From Mycolicibacterium rufum (GTDB lineage: Bacteria; Actinomycetota; Actinomycetes; Mycobacteriales; Mycobacteriaceae), in the NCBI RefSeq assembly GCF_022374875.2, contig NZ_CP092427.2, positions 5,642,001 through 5,706,000 of the forward strand: 64,000 bases of DNA, in the 5' to 3' direction. This document shows positions 1 to 8,245 of the stretch, in pieces. Position 1 is the first letter of the stretch, and each line of letters begins with the position of its first letter. Below the pieces are notes generated by a model. That model searched no databases and was not told the origin of the DNA. It saw only the letters and a program-made list of their open reading frames with translations. The position numbers and the translations under genes are program-made.

Positions 1-1
1 G

Positions 2-67
2 CCGCCTCAATCACGCGCCGAATGGCACGATGCTGCCTACCTGTTGTTCCGCGCGGGCGAGGTCTAG
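2..67 (+). CDS. Possible C-terminal end of a truncated gene
   Basis: From the left edge frame 2 stays open for 21 codons and ends at TAG 65-67, with a tail reading AEWHDAAYLLFRAGEV. The stop shares the CTAG tetranucleotide with the TAG of the VOC gene on the other strand, a common convergent arrangement here. The composition looks protein-like, but the fragment is too short to assign a family and could be chance. Confidence 0.35.
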   Translation, partial: PPQSRAEWHDAAYLLFRAGEV

Positions 68-501
68 GGCTTCGTCAGGTTCTCGGCGAGCATTACGAGA
101 ATCCCGCTAGGCCCGCGCAGATACGTGAGCTTGTAGAGGTCGCGGTAGGTCGCCACCCCGCGCAGCGGATGGCAGCCGTGCCGCGCGGCGATCCGCAGGG
201 CGGCGTCGATGTCGTCGACCGAGAAGGCGACCCGGTGCATACCGATCTCGTGGGGAAGGGTCGGTGCCGTGGGGATCGCCTCCGGGTGCAGGTACTCGAA
301 CAGTTCGAGGCGACCCTGACCATCCGGTGTCTCCAGCATCGCGATCCTGGCGTGGTTGCCGTCCAGGCCGACCGCCGTGTCGGTCCATTCCCCGCTGACG
401 GTGTCACGGCCGACGACCTCCAGCCCGAGATCGGTGAAGAAGGCGATCGCCGCCTCCAGATCGGCGACCGCGATGCCCACGTTCTCGAGTCTGATCGCCA
501 T
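64..501 (-). CDS. VOC (glyoxalase/bleomycin-resistance) family protein
   Basis: A 145-residue protein with the two beta-alpha-beta-beta-beta halves of the vicinal-oxygen-chelate fold. The first opens with LENVGIAVADLEAAIAFF and the second with HRVAFSVDDIDAALR. VOC proteins are metal-dependent lyases, dioxygenases or binding proteins; the substrate cannot be read from sequence. A longer upstream reading frame exists, but the start at 501 is preferred because a TAGCCT -10 box ends 7 nt before the ATG (leaderless) and the VOC fold begins immediately. It converges on the gene fragment at the left edge and diverges from the membrane protein at 589. Confidence 0.85.
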   Translation of the reverse strand: MAIRLENVGIAVADLEAAIAFFTDLGLEVVGRDTVSGEWTDTAVGLDGNHARIAMLETPDGQGRLELFEYLHPEAIPTAPTLPHEIGMHRVAFSVDDIDAALRIAARHGCHPLRGVATYRDLYKLTYLRGPSGILVMLAENLTKP

Positions 502-508
502 CAGCCGC

Positions 509-514
509 AGGCTA
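509..514 (-). promoter_or_regulatory. -10 box (TAGCCT) of the VOC gene
   Basis: TAGCCT on the minus strand with 7 nt to the ATG at 501, the geometry of a mycobacterial leaderless promoter. No clear -35 is visible. Confidence 0.5.
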
Positions 515-588
515 CCGGCAGCGGCGATACAGTGAGCCGCCCCGGCGGGTGCGGTCGAGCGCCACGGTGCGACGACGAGAGGGATGGC

Positions 589-1389
589 GTGCGAACGGTG
601 GCCTGGCTCGTGGCCTTGGCTCTGGTGTTGATGGCAGCGTTCGCGGTGGCTCCGGCGCTGCTGGCCGGTGGCGGATACGTCACGATCACCGACAACACGC
701 CGCCCTCGACGGCGTTCGCCGCGGAACTGGTGGCCTCCTGGACCTCGTACAGCGGCGCCCTGACGCCCGACATGGTCGGCCTGATCGAGCTCTGGTGTCG
801 CTGGCACGCCATCAAGATCGTCATCTCCGCACTGCTGACGCTCGTCCTGAGCGTCCTGGCCGTGGTGCTGTGGAGGCGATTCCTCAGGGCCGACACCGGC
901 CGCCCGGGGTACGCGTCCTGCGCCGCCTTGGTCGTGGTGCTCGCGCTGTGCGCAATTGTCGTGCTGGTGGCCAACATCCAGGCGACCGTCGCGCCGCTGT
1001 CGGCGTTGCTTCCCCTCCTACCGGCAGACCCGCCGCCGGGTGAGCTCGGACAGGCGATGCAGCAGATCCACCGGGGGCTCCTCGATCCCAGCAGCGCGTA
1101 CGCGCACCGGCCGACGCTCGTCGCGCTCGTGGACAGCCAGCGGCGGTACCTGCGGGCGCTCGGTCTGGCCGCTGCGGTTCTCACGGTGACGTTCGCCGCG
1201 GCCGGTCTGCGTGCGGTGGTGGCATGGCGCGTCACGCCGCAGGCGGAGCGCCGTCGCCGGCGCACCATGCTGGGTTTCGCGGTCGTGTCGGCGGTGGTGA
1301 CCGTCGGCGCGGCCGCGGCGTGCGCTGCGGCGCTGACGTCAGCCGCGGACCCGGCCACGTCGCTGCTGGAGATCTTCACGATCGGATGA
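589..1389 (+). CDS. Conserved membrane protein, four predicted helices
   Basis: A 266-residue protein starting at GTG 589 after an AGAGGG ribosome site about 5 nt upstream. The N-terminal helix (about residues 4-24) could be a signal anchor. Further hydrophobic segments lie near residues 75-97, 110-130, 190-212 and 225-250. An extracytoplasmic stretch with TPDMVGLIELW precedes helix 2, and a long loop with LLDPSSAYAHRP precedes helix 3. No enzyme motif is visible. It resembles uncharacterised mycobacterial membrane proteins, and function is unknown. Its 3' end overlaps the convergent DHFR-like gene by 14 bp. Confidence 0.75.
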   Translation: MRTVAWLVALALVLMAAFAVAPALLAGGGYVTITDNTPPSTAFAAELVASWTSYSGALTPDMVGLIELWCRWHAIKIVISALLTLVLSVLAVVLWRRFLRADTGRPGYASCAALVVVLALCAIVVLVANIQATVAPLSALLPLLPADPPPGELGQAMQQIHRGLLDPSSAYAHRPTLVALVDSQRRYLRALGLAAAVLTVTFAAAGLRAVVAWRVTPQAERRRRRTMLGFAVVSAVVTVGAAAACAAALTSAADPATSLLEIFTIG

Positions 1390-1993
1390 CGCGGAAGCGC
1401 AGATGCGCCACCTGGGGTGCGTCCAGTACCCGTGTGAGTTCGAGTTCGGGTGTGCCCGAGGTGAATCCGTCGAAGAGCCGTTCGCCGGAACCGAGGATCA
1501 CCGGACTGACCTGCAGATCAATCTCGTCGACGAGGCCGGCGGCGATTGCTTGGCGCGCACAGGACGCGCCACCGGCGATCGAGATGTCTGCGCCCCCGGC
1601 GGCGGCTCGGGCCTGGGCGTACGCGGATTCGATCCCGTCGGTGACGAAGTGGAATGTCGTCCCGCCGGCCATCTCGATCGAATCACGCCCGTGATGGGTC
1701 AGGACGAAAACGGGGCAATGGTACGGCGGCTCCTCGCCCCACCATCCCGTCCAGTCGGAGTCCGCCCAGTCACCCCGGACCGGGCCGAACATGTTGCGGC
1801 CCATGATCGTCGCGCCCATCCCGTCCAGCATCTCCGAGGCGACCTGTCGGTTCACCGGATGATCTGCGTCGGGGCCGAGGTGCCATCGGTGCAGACGCTC
1901 GCCGCCGACACCGAGCGGGTGGTCGCGGTCTTGCGACGGTCCCGCGACGAAGCCGTCGGCGGATATCGACATCGACAAGTTGGTCCTCGGCAT
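1376..1993 (-). CDS. Dihydrofolate reductase family protein (RibD C-terminal fold)
   Basis: A 205-residue reductase-fold protein. It opens with the typical beta strand LSMSISADGFVAGP, carries TIMGRNMFG near residue 60 (nucleotide-binding turn), ISIAGGASCARQAIAAGLVDEI in the centre, and ILGSGERLFDG near the C-terminus, all hallmarks of the RibD_C/DHFR-like family. Members are NADPH-dependent reductases of pteridine-like or other small substrates; the actual substrate is unknown. GGAG lies 5 nt before the ATG at 1993. The gene converges on the membrane protein and has its own promoter region of about 170 bp shared with the divergent lycopene cyclase. Confidence 0.85.
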   Translation of the reverse strand: MPRTNLSMSISADGFVAGPSQDRDHPLGVGGERLHRWHLGPDADHPVNRQVASEMLDGMGATIMGRNMFGPVRGDWADSDWTGWWGEEPPYHCPVFVLTHHGRDSIEMAGGTTFHFVTDGIESAYAQARAAAGGADISIAGGASCARQAIAAGLVDEIDLQVSPVILGSGERLFDGFTSGTPELELTRVLDAPQVAHLRFRVIRS

Positions 1994-2162
1994 TGATACT
2001 CCGTTGCGCTCGTGTGGTCACCCACGATTCTGACCGCGGCCGGCCGGAGAACTCATCGGCCGTCTCGAACCCTGCGGCCGACTCTCCGTCGCCCCGCCGA
2101 TTTGTTACCTTCGCCGCGAGATCACCGACGCTCGGTGTCCTCTCCACCGGCTTGGGGCGATG

Positions 2163-3359
2163 ATGGGACAGATGGACGTGTTGGTGGTCGGCGGCGGCCC
2201 GGCCGGGACGGCGCTGGCGGGCGCGTGCGGGCGGCTCGGGCTGGCCACCGGCCTGGTCGACGTCAACCCCAGCAGGCCCTGGACGGCGACCTACGGGATG
2301 TGGAGCCGTGAACTGCCCGGCGACCTCCCCGCCGACCTGGTGGCTGCGCGCGCCGCCGGGCGGGTGACCGCCGTGACCGAGCACGACCTGGGCTGGGAGT
2401 ACGCCGTGCTCGACGTGCCCGCCCTGCAGCGGCACCTTGTCGACGGGCTGGCCGGGGTCACCGTGCACGCCGGTCGTGTCGTCGGCTCCCCCGAGCCGGG
2501 CACGGTCGCCCTGGCCGGGGGGACGCGACTGCGCGCGTCGGTCGTCGTCGACGCCGGTGGGCAGGCGCGACCGCTCGACACCCGTCCGCAGCGCCGCACC
2601 CGGGCCGCCCAGACGGCCTACGGGGTGTTCGTCGACGAGGAGGCCGCCGCACCGCTGATCGGCCCCGGCGAGGCGCTGTTCATGGACTGGCGGCAGGACC
2701 ACGGCGACACCGGCTGGCCCACCTTCCTCTACGTCGTCCCGATGGGTGGCGGGCGGGTGCTGTTGGAGGAGACCTCGCTGGCCCGCAGGCCGGGTCTCCC
2801 CCTGTCCACCCTGCGCCGTCGGCTCTACGCCCGGCTGGCCCGGCACGGCATCATCCCGCCTGAGGACGCCCCGACCGAGAAGGTGGCGTTCCCGGTGGAC
2901 CAGCCGCGCCACCGCGCCCCCGGTGTCGTGGGCTTCGGCGCCGCGGCGCCGTTGATCCATCCGGCGACCGGGTTCAGCCTGGCGGCGTCGCTGCGGCTGG
3001 CCCCGCAGATCGCCGCCGCCGTCGCCGCGCATCTGCCCGATCGGGACCGGGCGCTGGCAGAAGCGCGGAACACCGTGTGGCCGCTGCCCGCCCGGGTGGT
3101 GCACCACGTCCGTCGCGTCGGACTGGAAGCGCTGCTGCGGATGCCCCCTGCGGACGTGCCCGGATTCTTCGAGCAGTTCTTCGCGCTGCCCGAGTCCCAC
3201 CGCTGGACCTACCTGACGGCCCGCGACGACGTGCGCGGCACCGTCGACGCGATGACCTGCCTGTTCCGCGCGTCCAACAGTCGCCTGCGCGGCCTGCTCG
3301 TCAAGCCCGCGCTGTTGCCGCCCCTGCAGACCAACGACCGCGTGACCACCCGCGTCTGA
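2163..3359 (+). CDS. crtL: Lycopene beta-cyclase, FAD-dependent CrtL type
   Basis: A 398-residue flavoprotein that would cyclise the psi ends of lycopene to beta-ionone rings. The N-terminal Rossmann motif VLVVGGGPAGTALAGACGRLG binds the dinucleotide and is followed by a cyclase-type WTATYGMWSRE segment near residue 40. The MDWRQDH and FLYVVPMGGGRVLLEETS blocks (about residues 175-205) and the GFGAAAPLIHPATGFSLAASL block are typical of the family. The ATG at 2163 has GGGG 5 nt upstream; neighbouring ATGs at 2160 and 2172 are alternatives. It is separated from the other carotenoid genes by three genes, one on the opposite strand, but fits them as the ring-forming step. Confidence 0.85.
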   Translation: MGQMDVLVVGGGPAGTALAGACGRLGLATGLVDVNPSRPWTATYGMWSRELPGDLPADLVAARAAGRVTAVTEHDLGWEYAVLDVPALQRHLVDGLAGVTVHAGRVVGSPEPGTVALAGGTRLRASVVVDAGGQARPLDTRPQRRTRAAQTAYGVFVDEEAAAPLIGPGEALFMDWRQDHGDTGWPTFLYVVPMGGGRVLLEETSLARRPGLPLSTLRRRLYARLARHGIIPPEDAPTEKVAFPVDQPRHRAPGVVGFGAAAPLIHPATGFSLAASLRLAPQIAAAVAAHLPDRDRALAEARNTVWPLPARVVHHVRRVGLEALLRMPPADVPGFFEQFFALPESHRWTYLTARDDVRGTVDAMTCLFRASNSRLRGLLVKPALLPPLQTNDRVTTRV

Positions 3360-3373
3360 GGACTGCCACCCAC

Positions 3374-3379
3374 TAGCCT
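3374..3379 (+). promoter_or_regulatory. -10 box (TAGCCT) of the PPOX-fold gene
   Basis: TAGCCT ends 6 nt before ATG 3386, so the transcript is probably leaderless. It lies in the 26-bp gap after the lycopene cyclase gene. Confidence 0.5.
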
Positions 3380-3385
3380 GTCGCC

Positions 3386-4030
3386 ATGACACCGTCGACC
3401 CGGGTGACCAGGCTCTCGGAGAAGCAGCGCGACAGCCGCGCCGAGTTGTACACGCTGCTGGACAGCACACCGCTGGCGACCGTCGCCGTCATCCGCGACG
3501 GTCACCCGGTGATCTTCCCGACCGGATTCGCGCGCGTCGCCGACGAACTCGTCATCCACGGGTCGACGGGCTCACCCTGGCTGCGCGCACTCGCTGCGGG
3601 CGCCGCCGCGGCCGTCTCGGTCACCACCCTCGACGGCATCGTGGTCGCGCGCAGCGGATTCGAGTCGTCCTTCCACTACCGCAGCGCCGCGCTGTTCGGC
3701 ACCTTCACCCCGGTGCCCGACGCCGACAAGGTGCGCTACCTCGAAGCGCTGACCGACGCGTTCATCCCGGGCCGGGTCGCCGAGTTGCGGCCCAGCACCC
3801 GCAAGGAGATCGCGGCCACCCTGACGCTGCGGATGGACATCGGCGCGGACAACTGGTCGCTGAAGGTCAGTGACGGCTGGCCGGAGGACCCCGACGAGGA
3901 CATCGCCAGCGGTGCCTGGGCCGGCGTGATCCCGCTGACCGTGCATGCCGGCGCGCCCCGGCCCGCGCCTGACGTGCCTGGGGGGATCGATGTGCCCGCG
4001 TCGGTGCGCGCGCTGTCGAACAACGACTGA
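3386..4030 (+). CDS. Pyridoxamine 5'-phosphate oxidase family (FMN split-barrel) protein
   Basis: A 214-residue protein of the flavin/F420-binding split-barrel fold. Residues 14-60 carry the N-terminal strands with TPLATVAVIRDGHPVIFPT, and SGFESSFHYRSAALFG near residue 95 is the conserved central block of the PPOX-like branch annotated as putative flavin-nucleotide-binding proteins. Such proteins bind FMN or F420 and act in redox or stress roles; the substrate is not predictable. It follows the lycopene cyclase by 26 bp but appears to have its own leaderless promoter. It converges with the BrkB gene. Confidence 0.85.
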   Translation: MTPSTRVTRLSEKQRDSRAELYTLLDSTPLATVAVIRDGHPVIFPTGFARVADELVIHGSTGSPWLRALAAGAAAAVSVTTLDGIVVARSGFESSFHYRSAALFGTFTPVPDADKVRYLEALTDAFIPGRVAELRPSTRKEIAATLTLRMDIGADNWSLKVSDGWPEDPDEDIASGAWAGVIPLTVHAGAPRPAPDVPGGIDVPASVRALSNND

Positions 4031-4041
4031 TCCGTAGCGGC

Positions 4042-4848
4042 TCAGCCCGCCCGGTCGAGCTGATCGAGCACCACGGTGGCGCGGAAACCGCACAGCACGA
4101 GAATGTGGATGAGGTAGAGCCAGAGCGCCAGAGCCGTCACCGCGCCGACGATCGGCATCCCGCCGAACGGCGCCGACCACGGGATCGGGATCGCCAGGAA
4201 CAGCACGAACCCCTGCAGGAAGCCGGCCAGGATCGAGCCGGTGGCGAAGGCGCCGATCGCGAGCGCCCGCCACCCGATCCGGCCCGGACCGATCAGTCCG
4301 AACACCGCGAGCAGCGCCGTGGACACCGTGACCCACACGATGTGGAAGGCGACGATCACGCCCCACACCGTCGACCAGCCGCCGCCGGAGTACAGCGGAC
4401 CGACGTACGGCGCCGACAGCAGCACCGCGAGCACCAGGAACGGCGCCACCGCCGCTACGCCCAGCAGGCCGGCCCGGCCGCGCCAACCGGTCAGCGTGTC
4501 GGGCTCCGCCGACATCTGCACGAACGCGCGCCGCAGTCCTTCGCCGTACAGGCTCGCCGGGAACAGCACGACCAGCGCCTGCACCCACGACATCGACAGC
4601 GCCACCCGGGTCAGGGTCCGTAGCGCCTCCGGCGTGCCGTGGCCGCCGGGCAAGCCGTCGATCCCGGCGTTCATCGCGGTGGTCACGGTGTCGTGTCCGG
4701 CCAGGGCGCCCACCGCCCACAGCGCCGCCAGGGCCAGCGGAACCAGGCCGATCACCCCGAAGTACGTCGCGCCCGCCGCCCACAGGGCGAGGTCGCTGCC
4801 CGGGAAGGTGGTGCGCACCCCGGACGCGAACTGGCGCACTCGGCTCAC
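4042..4848 (-). CDS. YihY/BrkB-family membrane protein
   Basis: A 268-residue inner-membrane protein with about six hydrophobic helices. The first follows the amphipathic N-terminus at FPGSDLALWAAGATYFGVIG, and the last ends with LYLIHILVLCGFRATVVLDQ. The ATYFGVIGLVPLALAAL segment matches the start of the BrkB/YihY family. The family is uncharacterised; it was once called RNase BN in error. GTG 4848 is preferred because GGGGGA lies 6 nt upstream; the longer upstream reading frame runs into the divergent gene at 4894. It interrupts the carotenoid region without an obvious link to it. Confidence 0.8.
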   Translation of the reverse strand: MSRVRQFASGVRTTFPGSDLALWAAGATYFGVIGLVPLALAALWAVGALAGHDTVTTAMNAGIDGLPGGHGTPEALRTLTRVALSMSWVQALVVLFPASLYGEGLRRAFVQMSAEPDTLTGWRGRAGLLGVAAVAPFLVLAVLLSAPYVGPLYSGGGWSTVWGVIVAFHIVWVTVSTALLAVFGLIGPGRIGWRALAIGAFATGSILAGFLQGFVLFLAIPIPWSAPFGGMPIVGAVTALALWLYLIHILVLCGFRATVVLDQLDRAG

Positions 4849-4881
4849 GGCATGTCCCCCGCTCTTCGTCGCGTCCGCTGG

Positions 4882-4887
4882 CAGGCT
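4882..4887 (+). promoter_or_regulatory. -10 box (CAGGCT) of the CDP-alcohol transferase gene
   Basis: CAGGCT with 6 nt to ATG 4894, a variant of the leaderless promoter pattern seen at many genes here. Confidence 0.4.
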
Positions 4888-4893
4888 GACCCC

Positions 4894-5580
4894 ATGGCCT
4901 CCGACGACTCCGCGCGCAGCGCCGACGACGCCGGGTGGTCGCAGCTGCACGGCGGTGTGCAGCCGTCGCCGGTCGTGCGCGGCTGGTTGCGGATGGTGCG
5001 CGTGCTGTCGTCCGGGCCGGTCGCCCGGATACCGCCCGACGTGCTGTCGGTGGCCGGCGTGCTCGCGCTGGCGGCCGCCTGGGCCGCGGTCGCGGGACCG
5101 GGCCGGCCCGCCGCCGTCGTCCCGCTCGTGCTGCTCGCAGGCGTTCTCGACGGACTCGACGGCGCGGTCGCGTTGCGCACCGGACGGGCCCGCCCGCTCG
5201 GCGCGGTCGTCGACTCGGTCGCCGACCGGATCGGCGATCTGCTGCTCGGGGCGACGCTGTGGACCCTCGGTGCGTCGCTGCCCTGGGTGCTGTCGGCGGT
5301 GACGCTGGTGATGCTGCTGGAGTACCTGCGGGCGCGGGCGCAGGCGGTCGGGATGCCGGGTGTCGGATGCGTGACCGTCGCCGAGCGGCCGACGCGGCTC
5401 ATCGTCGTCGGCCTGGCGGCGGGCGGAGCGGCGGCGTTTCCGGCGGGGGTGCCGCCGCTGGGCTGGAGTTGGGCCGGCATGTTCACGATCGTTTGGACCG
5501 CGCTCGGAGTCGTCGGCCTGGCGCAGCTGCTGCGCGGCGTCCGCCGTTCGATGCCTGCGTCGTTCCCGCCGGACCAATGA
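4894..5580 (+). CDS. CDP-alcohol phosphatidyltransferase family protein
   Basis: A 228-residue polytopic membrane enzyme. The family transfers a phosphoalcohol from or to CDP-linked lipid, as in phosphatidylinositol or phosphatidylglycerol phosphate synthesis. The signature D-x2-DG-x2-AR-x8-G-x3-D-x3-D is present near residue 90 as DGLDGAVALRTGRARPLG followed by AVVDSVAD, with all four aspartates kept. The usual arginine of the AR pair is leucine (VAL), which is unusual. Five or six hydrophobic segments follow. The ATG at 4894 is preceded by a CAGGCT -10 box. Its last 98 bp are read in antisense by the convergent desaturase gene. Substrate unknown. Confidence 0.8.
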   Translation: MASDDSARSADDAGWSQLHGGVQPSPVVRGWLRMVRVLSSGPVARIPPDVLSVAGVLALAAAWAAVAGPGRPAAVVPLVLLAGVLDGLDGAVALRTGRARPLGAVVDSVADRIGDLLLGATLWTLGASLPWVLSAVTLVMLLEYLRARAQAVGMPGVGCVTVAERPTRLIVVGLAAGGAAAFPAGVPPLGWSWAGMFTIVWTALGVVGLAQLLRGVRRSMPASFPPDQ

Positions 5581-7030
5581 GGCCCGCCACGATCTCGGCC
5601 GACATCAGCACCAGCGGGATGCCACCGCCCGGATGGGCGGACCCTCCGACGAGGAACAGCCCGGGAATCGGGCTGCGGTTGGCGGGCCTTCGCAGCGCCG
5701 CCCGCGGTCCGTGCGACGCGGTGCCGTAGATCGCGCCGCCCGGTGCGCCGGTGCGTCGTTCCAGGTCCGCGGGCGTGATGATCTCGGCGAAGCGCAGCCG
5801 CGGCCGGACGTGGGCGCCGCGCTCGGCCAGCACGTCGAGCACCCGCTCCGCGTAGCGGTCGGCGACCCCGTCGGCGTCCCAGTCGACCCCACGGCCCGGG
5901 TCGTGTGCGGGGGCGTTCACCAGGACGAACCACCCCTCGGAATCGTCGTCGGGCCGCAGCGCCGGATCGTCGGGGGCGTGCACGTACACGGTCGGGTCGA
6001 CGACGGGACGCGGGTCGGGCCCGAAGATGGCGTCGAACTCCGCGTCGTAGTCCTCGGGGAAGTAGATGCGGTGAGCGGCGCCGGGCGTGCGGCCCGACAG
6101 CCCGAGCAGCATCACGAACCCGGCCATCGAGCACGGCGTGCGGCGTAACGCGCGGGTCATCCGCGCCGGCGCCCCGTCGATCAGCCGCCCGTACAGCGCG
6201 GTGGCATCGGCGTCGCTGACGACCGCGTCCGCCTCGATCCATCGGTCCGCACACCGCACTCCGCTCACCCGGTCTCCCGCGGTCTCAAGGCCGAGAACCG
6301 TTGTGTCCGTCAGGATTTCGACGCCCAAATCGCGGCAGCGGCGGTCCAGCGCGTCGACGATGCGGCGCAGACCGCCGGGTACGTACCAGGCGCCGAACTC
6401 CTGCTCGACGAACGCGGTGACCGCGAGGACCGACGGTGTGCGCCGCGGATCGGACCCCGAATACGTCGCATAGCGGTTCAGCCACATCCGCAGCCGCGGA
6501 TCGGTGAACGCGCCGCGCCCGAGTCCGTCGATGGTGCGCCACGGCGCGACAGCCGCCAGATCGGCAGGCCGGACGCTCATCCGCGCCAGTCGTGCCAGCG
6601 AGATCGGCTGCCGCAGAACGGGTTCGGACACCAGCTCCCACAGCCGGCGGGACCGTTCGTGCAACCGGCGCCATGACTCCCCCGTCCCCGCGCCCAGCGC
6701 CGCATCGATCGCGGCGGGGATCCGCGCGGCGTCGTGGGGCAGCACCATCTCGGTGCCGTCGGGGAACCGGTAGACGCAGGCCGGGTCGACCGGTGTCACC
6801 GGCAGATCCGCGGGCCCGCCGGTGTCGTCGAACAGGTCGGTGAGCAGCCGGGGAATCGTCAGCAGCGAGGGGCCGGTGTCGAACACGAAACCCTCCCGTT
6901 CGACCACACCGAGCTTGCCACCCACCGTGGGTGCCGACTCACACACGGTGACGCGGTGTCCGAGCGCGGCCAGCCGCGCTGCGGCGGCCAGCCCACCCAG
7001 GCCGGCTCCGACGACCACCACGCGGCTCAT
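5483..7030 (-). CDS. Carotenoid desaturase, CrtI/CrtD family
   Basis: A 515-residue FAD-dependent desaturase. The N-terminal VVVVGAGLGGLAAAARLAALG dinucleotide fold and FDTGPSLLTIPRLLTDLF block (about residues 45-65) are shared by phytoene desaturases. The C-terminal FAD block is GLFLVGGSAHPGGGIPLVLMS. Its HPGGGIPLVLMSA form recalls late-acting relatives (CrtD or CrtP/CrtOx) more than classical CrtI, so the step could be lycopene formation or a later 3,4-desaturation or oxidation. The start codon overlaps the stop of the glycosyltransferase gene as ATGA, so the two are translationally coupled. The 3' end overlaps the convergent CDP-alcohol transferase gene by 98 bp. Confidence 0.8.
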   Translation of the reverse strand: MSRVVVVGAGLGGLAAAARLAALGHRVTVCESAPTVGGKLGVVEREGFVFDTGPSLLTIPRLLTDLFDDTGGPADLPVTPVDPACVYRFPDGTEMVLPHDAARIPAAIDAALGAGTGESWRRLHERSRRLWELVSEPVLRQPISLARLARMSVRPADLAAVAPWRTIDGLGRGAFTDPRLRMWLNRYATYSGSDPRRTPSVLAVTAFVEQEFGAWYVPGGLRRIVDALDRRCRDLGVEILTDTTVLGLETAGDRVSGVRCADRWIEADAVVSDADATALYGRLIDGAPARMTRALRRTPCSMAGFVMLLGLSGRTPGAAHRIYFPEDYDAEFDAIFGPDPRPVVDPTVYVHAPDDPALRPDDDSEGWFVLVNAPAHDPGRGVDWDADGVADRYAERVLDVLAERGAHVRPRLRFAEIITPADLERRTGAPGGAIYGTASHGPRAALRRPANRSPIPGLFLVGGSAHPGGGIPLVLMSAEIVAGLIGPAGTTQASNGGRRAAAAPGRRLRARSKRS

Positions 7031-8160
7031 ACCGCACGCCCTTTCCAGCGCAGCGTGCCACGCAGCCGGCCGGTCCACGACGACGCGAGCAGCACCGTCA
7101 GCACCAGGATCGACATCGGATGCGCGGCCGCGTCGACCACGTCGGCCACGGTCCCGCGGCGACACCACCGCCGCGCCGAGATCCGGCCTGCAACACCCGC
7201 GGCGTAGCCCAGCGCGCCGACCGGCGAGCCGGTGAGCGCCGCGAGCGCGGGGACGACGTACACCGCGCACAACCCGGCACCGACGGCGACCGCCCCCGCC
7301 GGGGAGCCGAACGCCGCCCACAGCGACTTGCGGTAGCCCTCACTGAGTTCGCGCCCCGTGGCGTACATCCGGCAGGTGGCCACCCCCGACCCGTCGGCGA
7401 CACCGGTCCGGTCCCCGGCCCGGCGCACCGCCCGTGCCAGGCCGATGTCGTCGAGCACCTCACCCGCGACGGCCTGCCAGCCGCCCGCACGGGCCAGCGC
7501 CGCCGCGTCGACGACCAGGAACTGACCGTTGGCCACCGCCATCGACGTGCGGCGCGACCGCTCGGCGACCCGCAGTGGCACCGTGGTCAGCCACGACCAC
7601 GCCAGCAGGGGTTGCACCAGGCGTCCGAGCACCCCGACGGCGACCTGCCGGGGCCAGGCGCTGACGAGCGCCAACGCGCGCGGCCCGCGCAGCAGCGTCG
7701 CGACGGCGGCGACCGCGTCGGGGGCGAGCACCACGTCCGCGTCGACGAACGCCAGGATCTCCCCCCGCGCGGCGGCGGTGAGCTGCGCGCACGCGTGCGG
7801 CTTACCCAGCCACCCCGGCGGCGTCGCGGATCCCGTCAGGATCGCCAACCGCGGATCGTCGCCTGCCGCGCGGCGGACGACGTCGGCGGTGCCGTCGGTG
7901 GACCCGTCGTCGAGGACGAGGACCTCCACGTCGGTCAGACCGCGCTGGGCGAGCACCGACCGGATCGTGGGGGCGATGCGGTGCGCCTCGTCGCGTGCGG
8001 GGATCAGCACCGACACCTTGGCGACGACCGGGGCGGGATCGTCGGGCAGCCGCCGCAGCAGCCGAAGATTGAGCAGTTCATGCGCCGTGCCCAGGCAGGC
8101 GAGCGCGGATCCTGCGGCCACCACGGCGCGTAGGATTTCGGCAAGGCGCGCATCGGGCAC
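7027..8160 (-). CDS. Family 2 glycosyltransferase, CruG-like (carotenoid glycosylation)
   Basis: A 377-residue GT-A protein with an N-terminal membrane segment, KVSVLIPARDEAHRI near residue 48, DDGSTDGTADVV near residue 85, the metal-binding DAD triad in AFVDADVVLAPDAV, and an acidic EVLDDIGLARAVRRAG block. Three hydrophobic segments follow residue 290. The order fits membrane GT2 enzymes such as CruG, which glycosylates the tertiary hydroxyl made by CruF. The CruF-type gene is divergent next door, so transfer of a sugar to a hydroxycarotenoid is the inferred role. GTG 8160 is chosen because TAGAGT lies 6 nt upstream; TTG 8166 is an alternative. Confidence 0.8.
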   Translation of the reverse strand: MPDARLAEILRAVVAAGSALACLGTAHELLNLRLLRRLPDDPAPVVAKVSVLIPARDEAHRIAPTIRSVLAQRGLTDVEVLVLDDGSTDGTADVVRRAAGDDPRLAILTGSATPPGWLGKPHACAQLTAAARGEILAFVDADVVLAPDAVAAVATLLRGPRALALVSAWPRQVAVGVLGRLVQPLLAWSWLTTVPLRVAERSRRTSMAVANGQFLVVDAAALARAGGWQAVAGEVLDDIGLARAVRRAGDRTGVADGSGVATCRMYATGRELSEGYRKSLWAAFGSPAGAVAVGAGLCAVYVVPALAALTGSPVGALGYAAGVAGRISARRWCRRGTVADVVDAAAHPMSILVLTVLLASSWTGRLRGTLRWKGRAV

Positions 8161-8166
8161 CTGCAA

Positions 8167-8172
8167 ACTCTA
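8167..8172 (-). promoter_or_regulatory. -10 box (TAGAGT) of the glycosyltransferase-desaturase operon
   Basis: TAGAGT with 6 nt to GTG 8160 on the minus strand. It supports a leaderless start and lies in the 85-bp divergent gap facing the CruF-type gene. Confidence 0.5.
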
Positions 8173-8245
8173 CGCAGGCCCACGATGCCCGGCGAAGAAG
8201 CCAGCGTCAGCGGCCCGGGCCGCGACGGCTGAGGAGACTGGAGCA

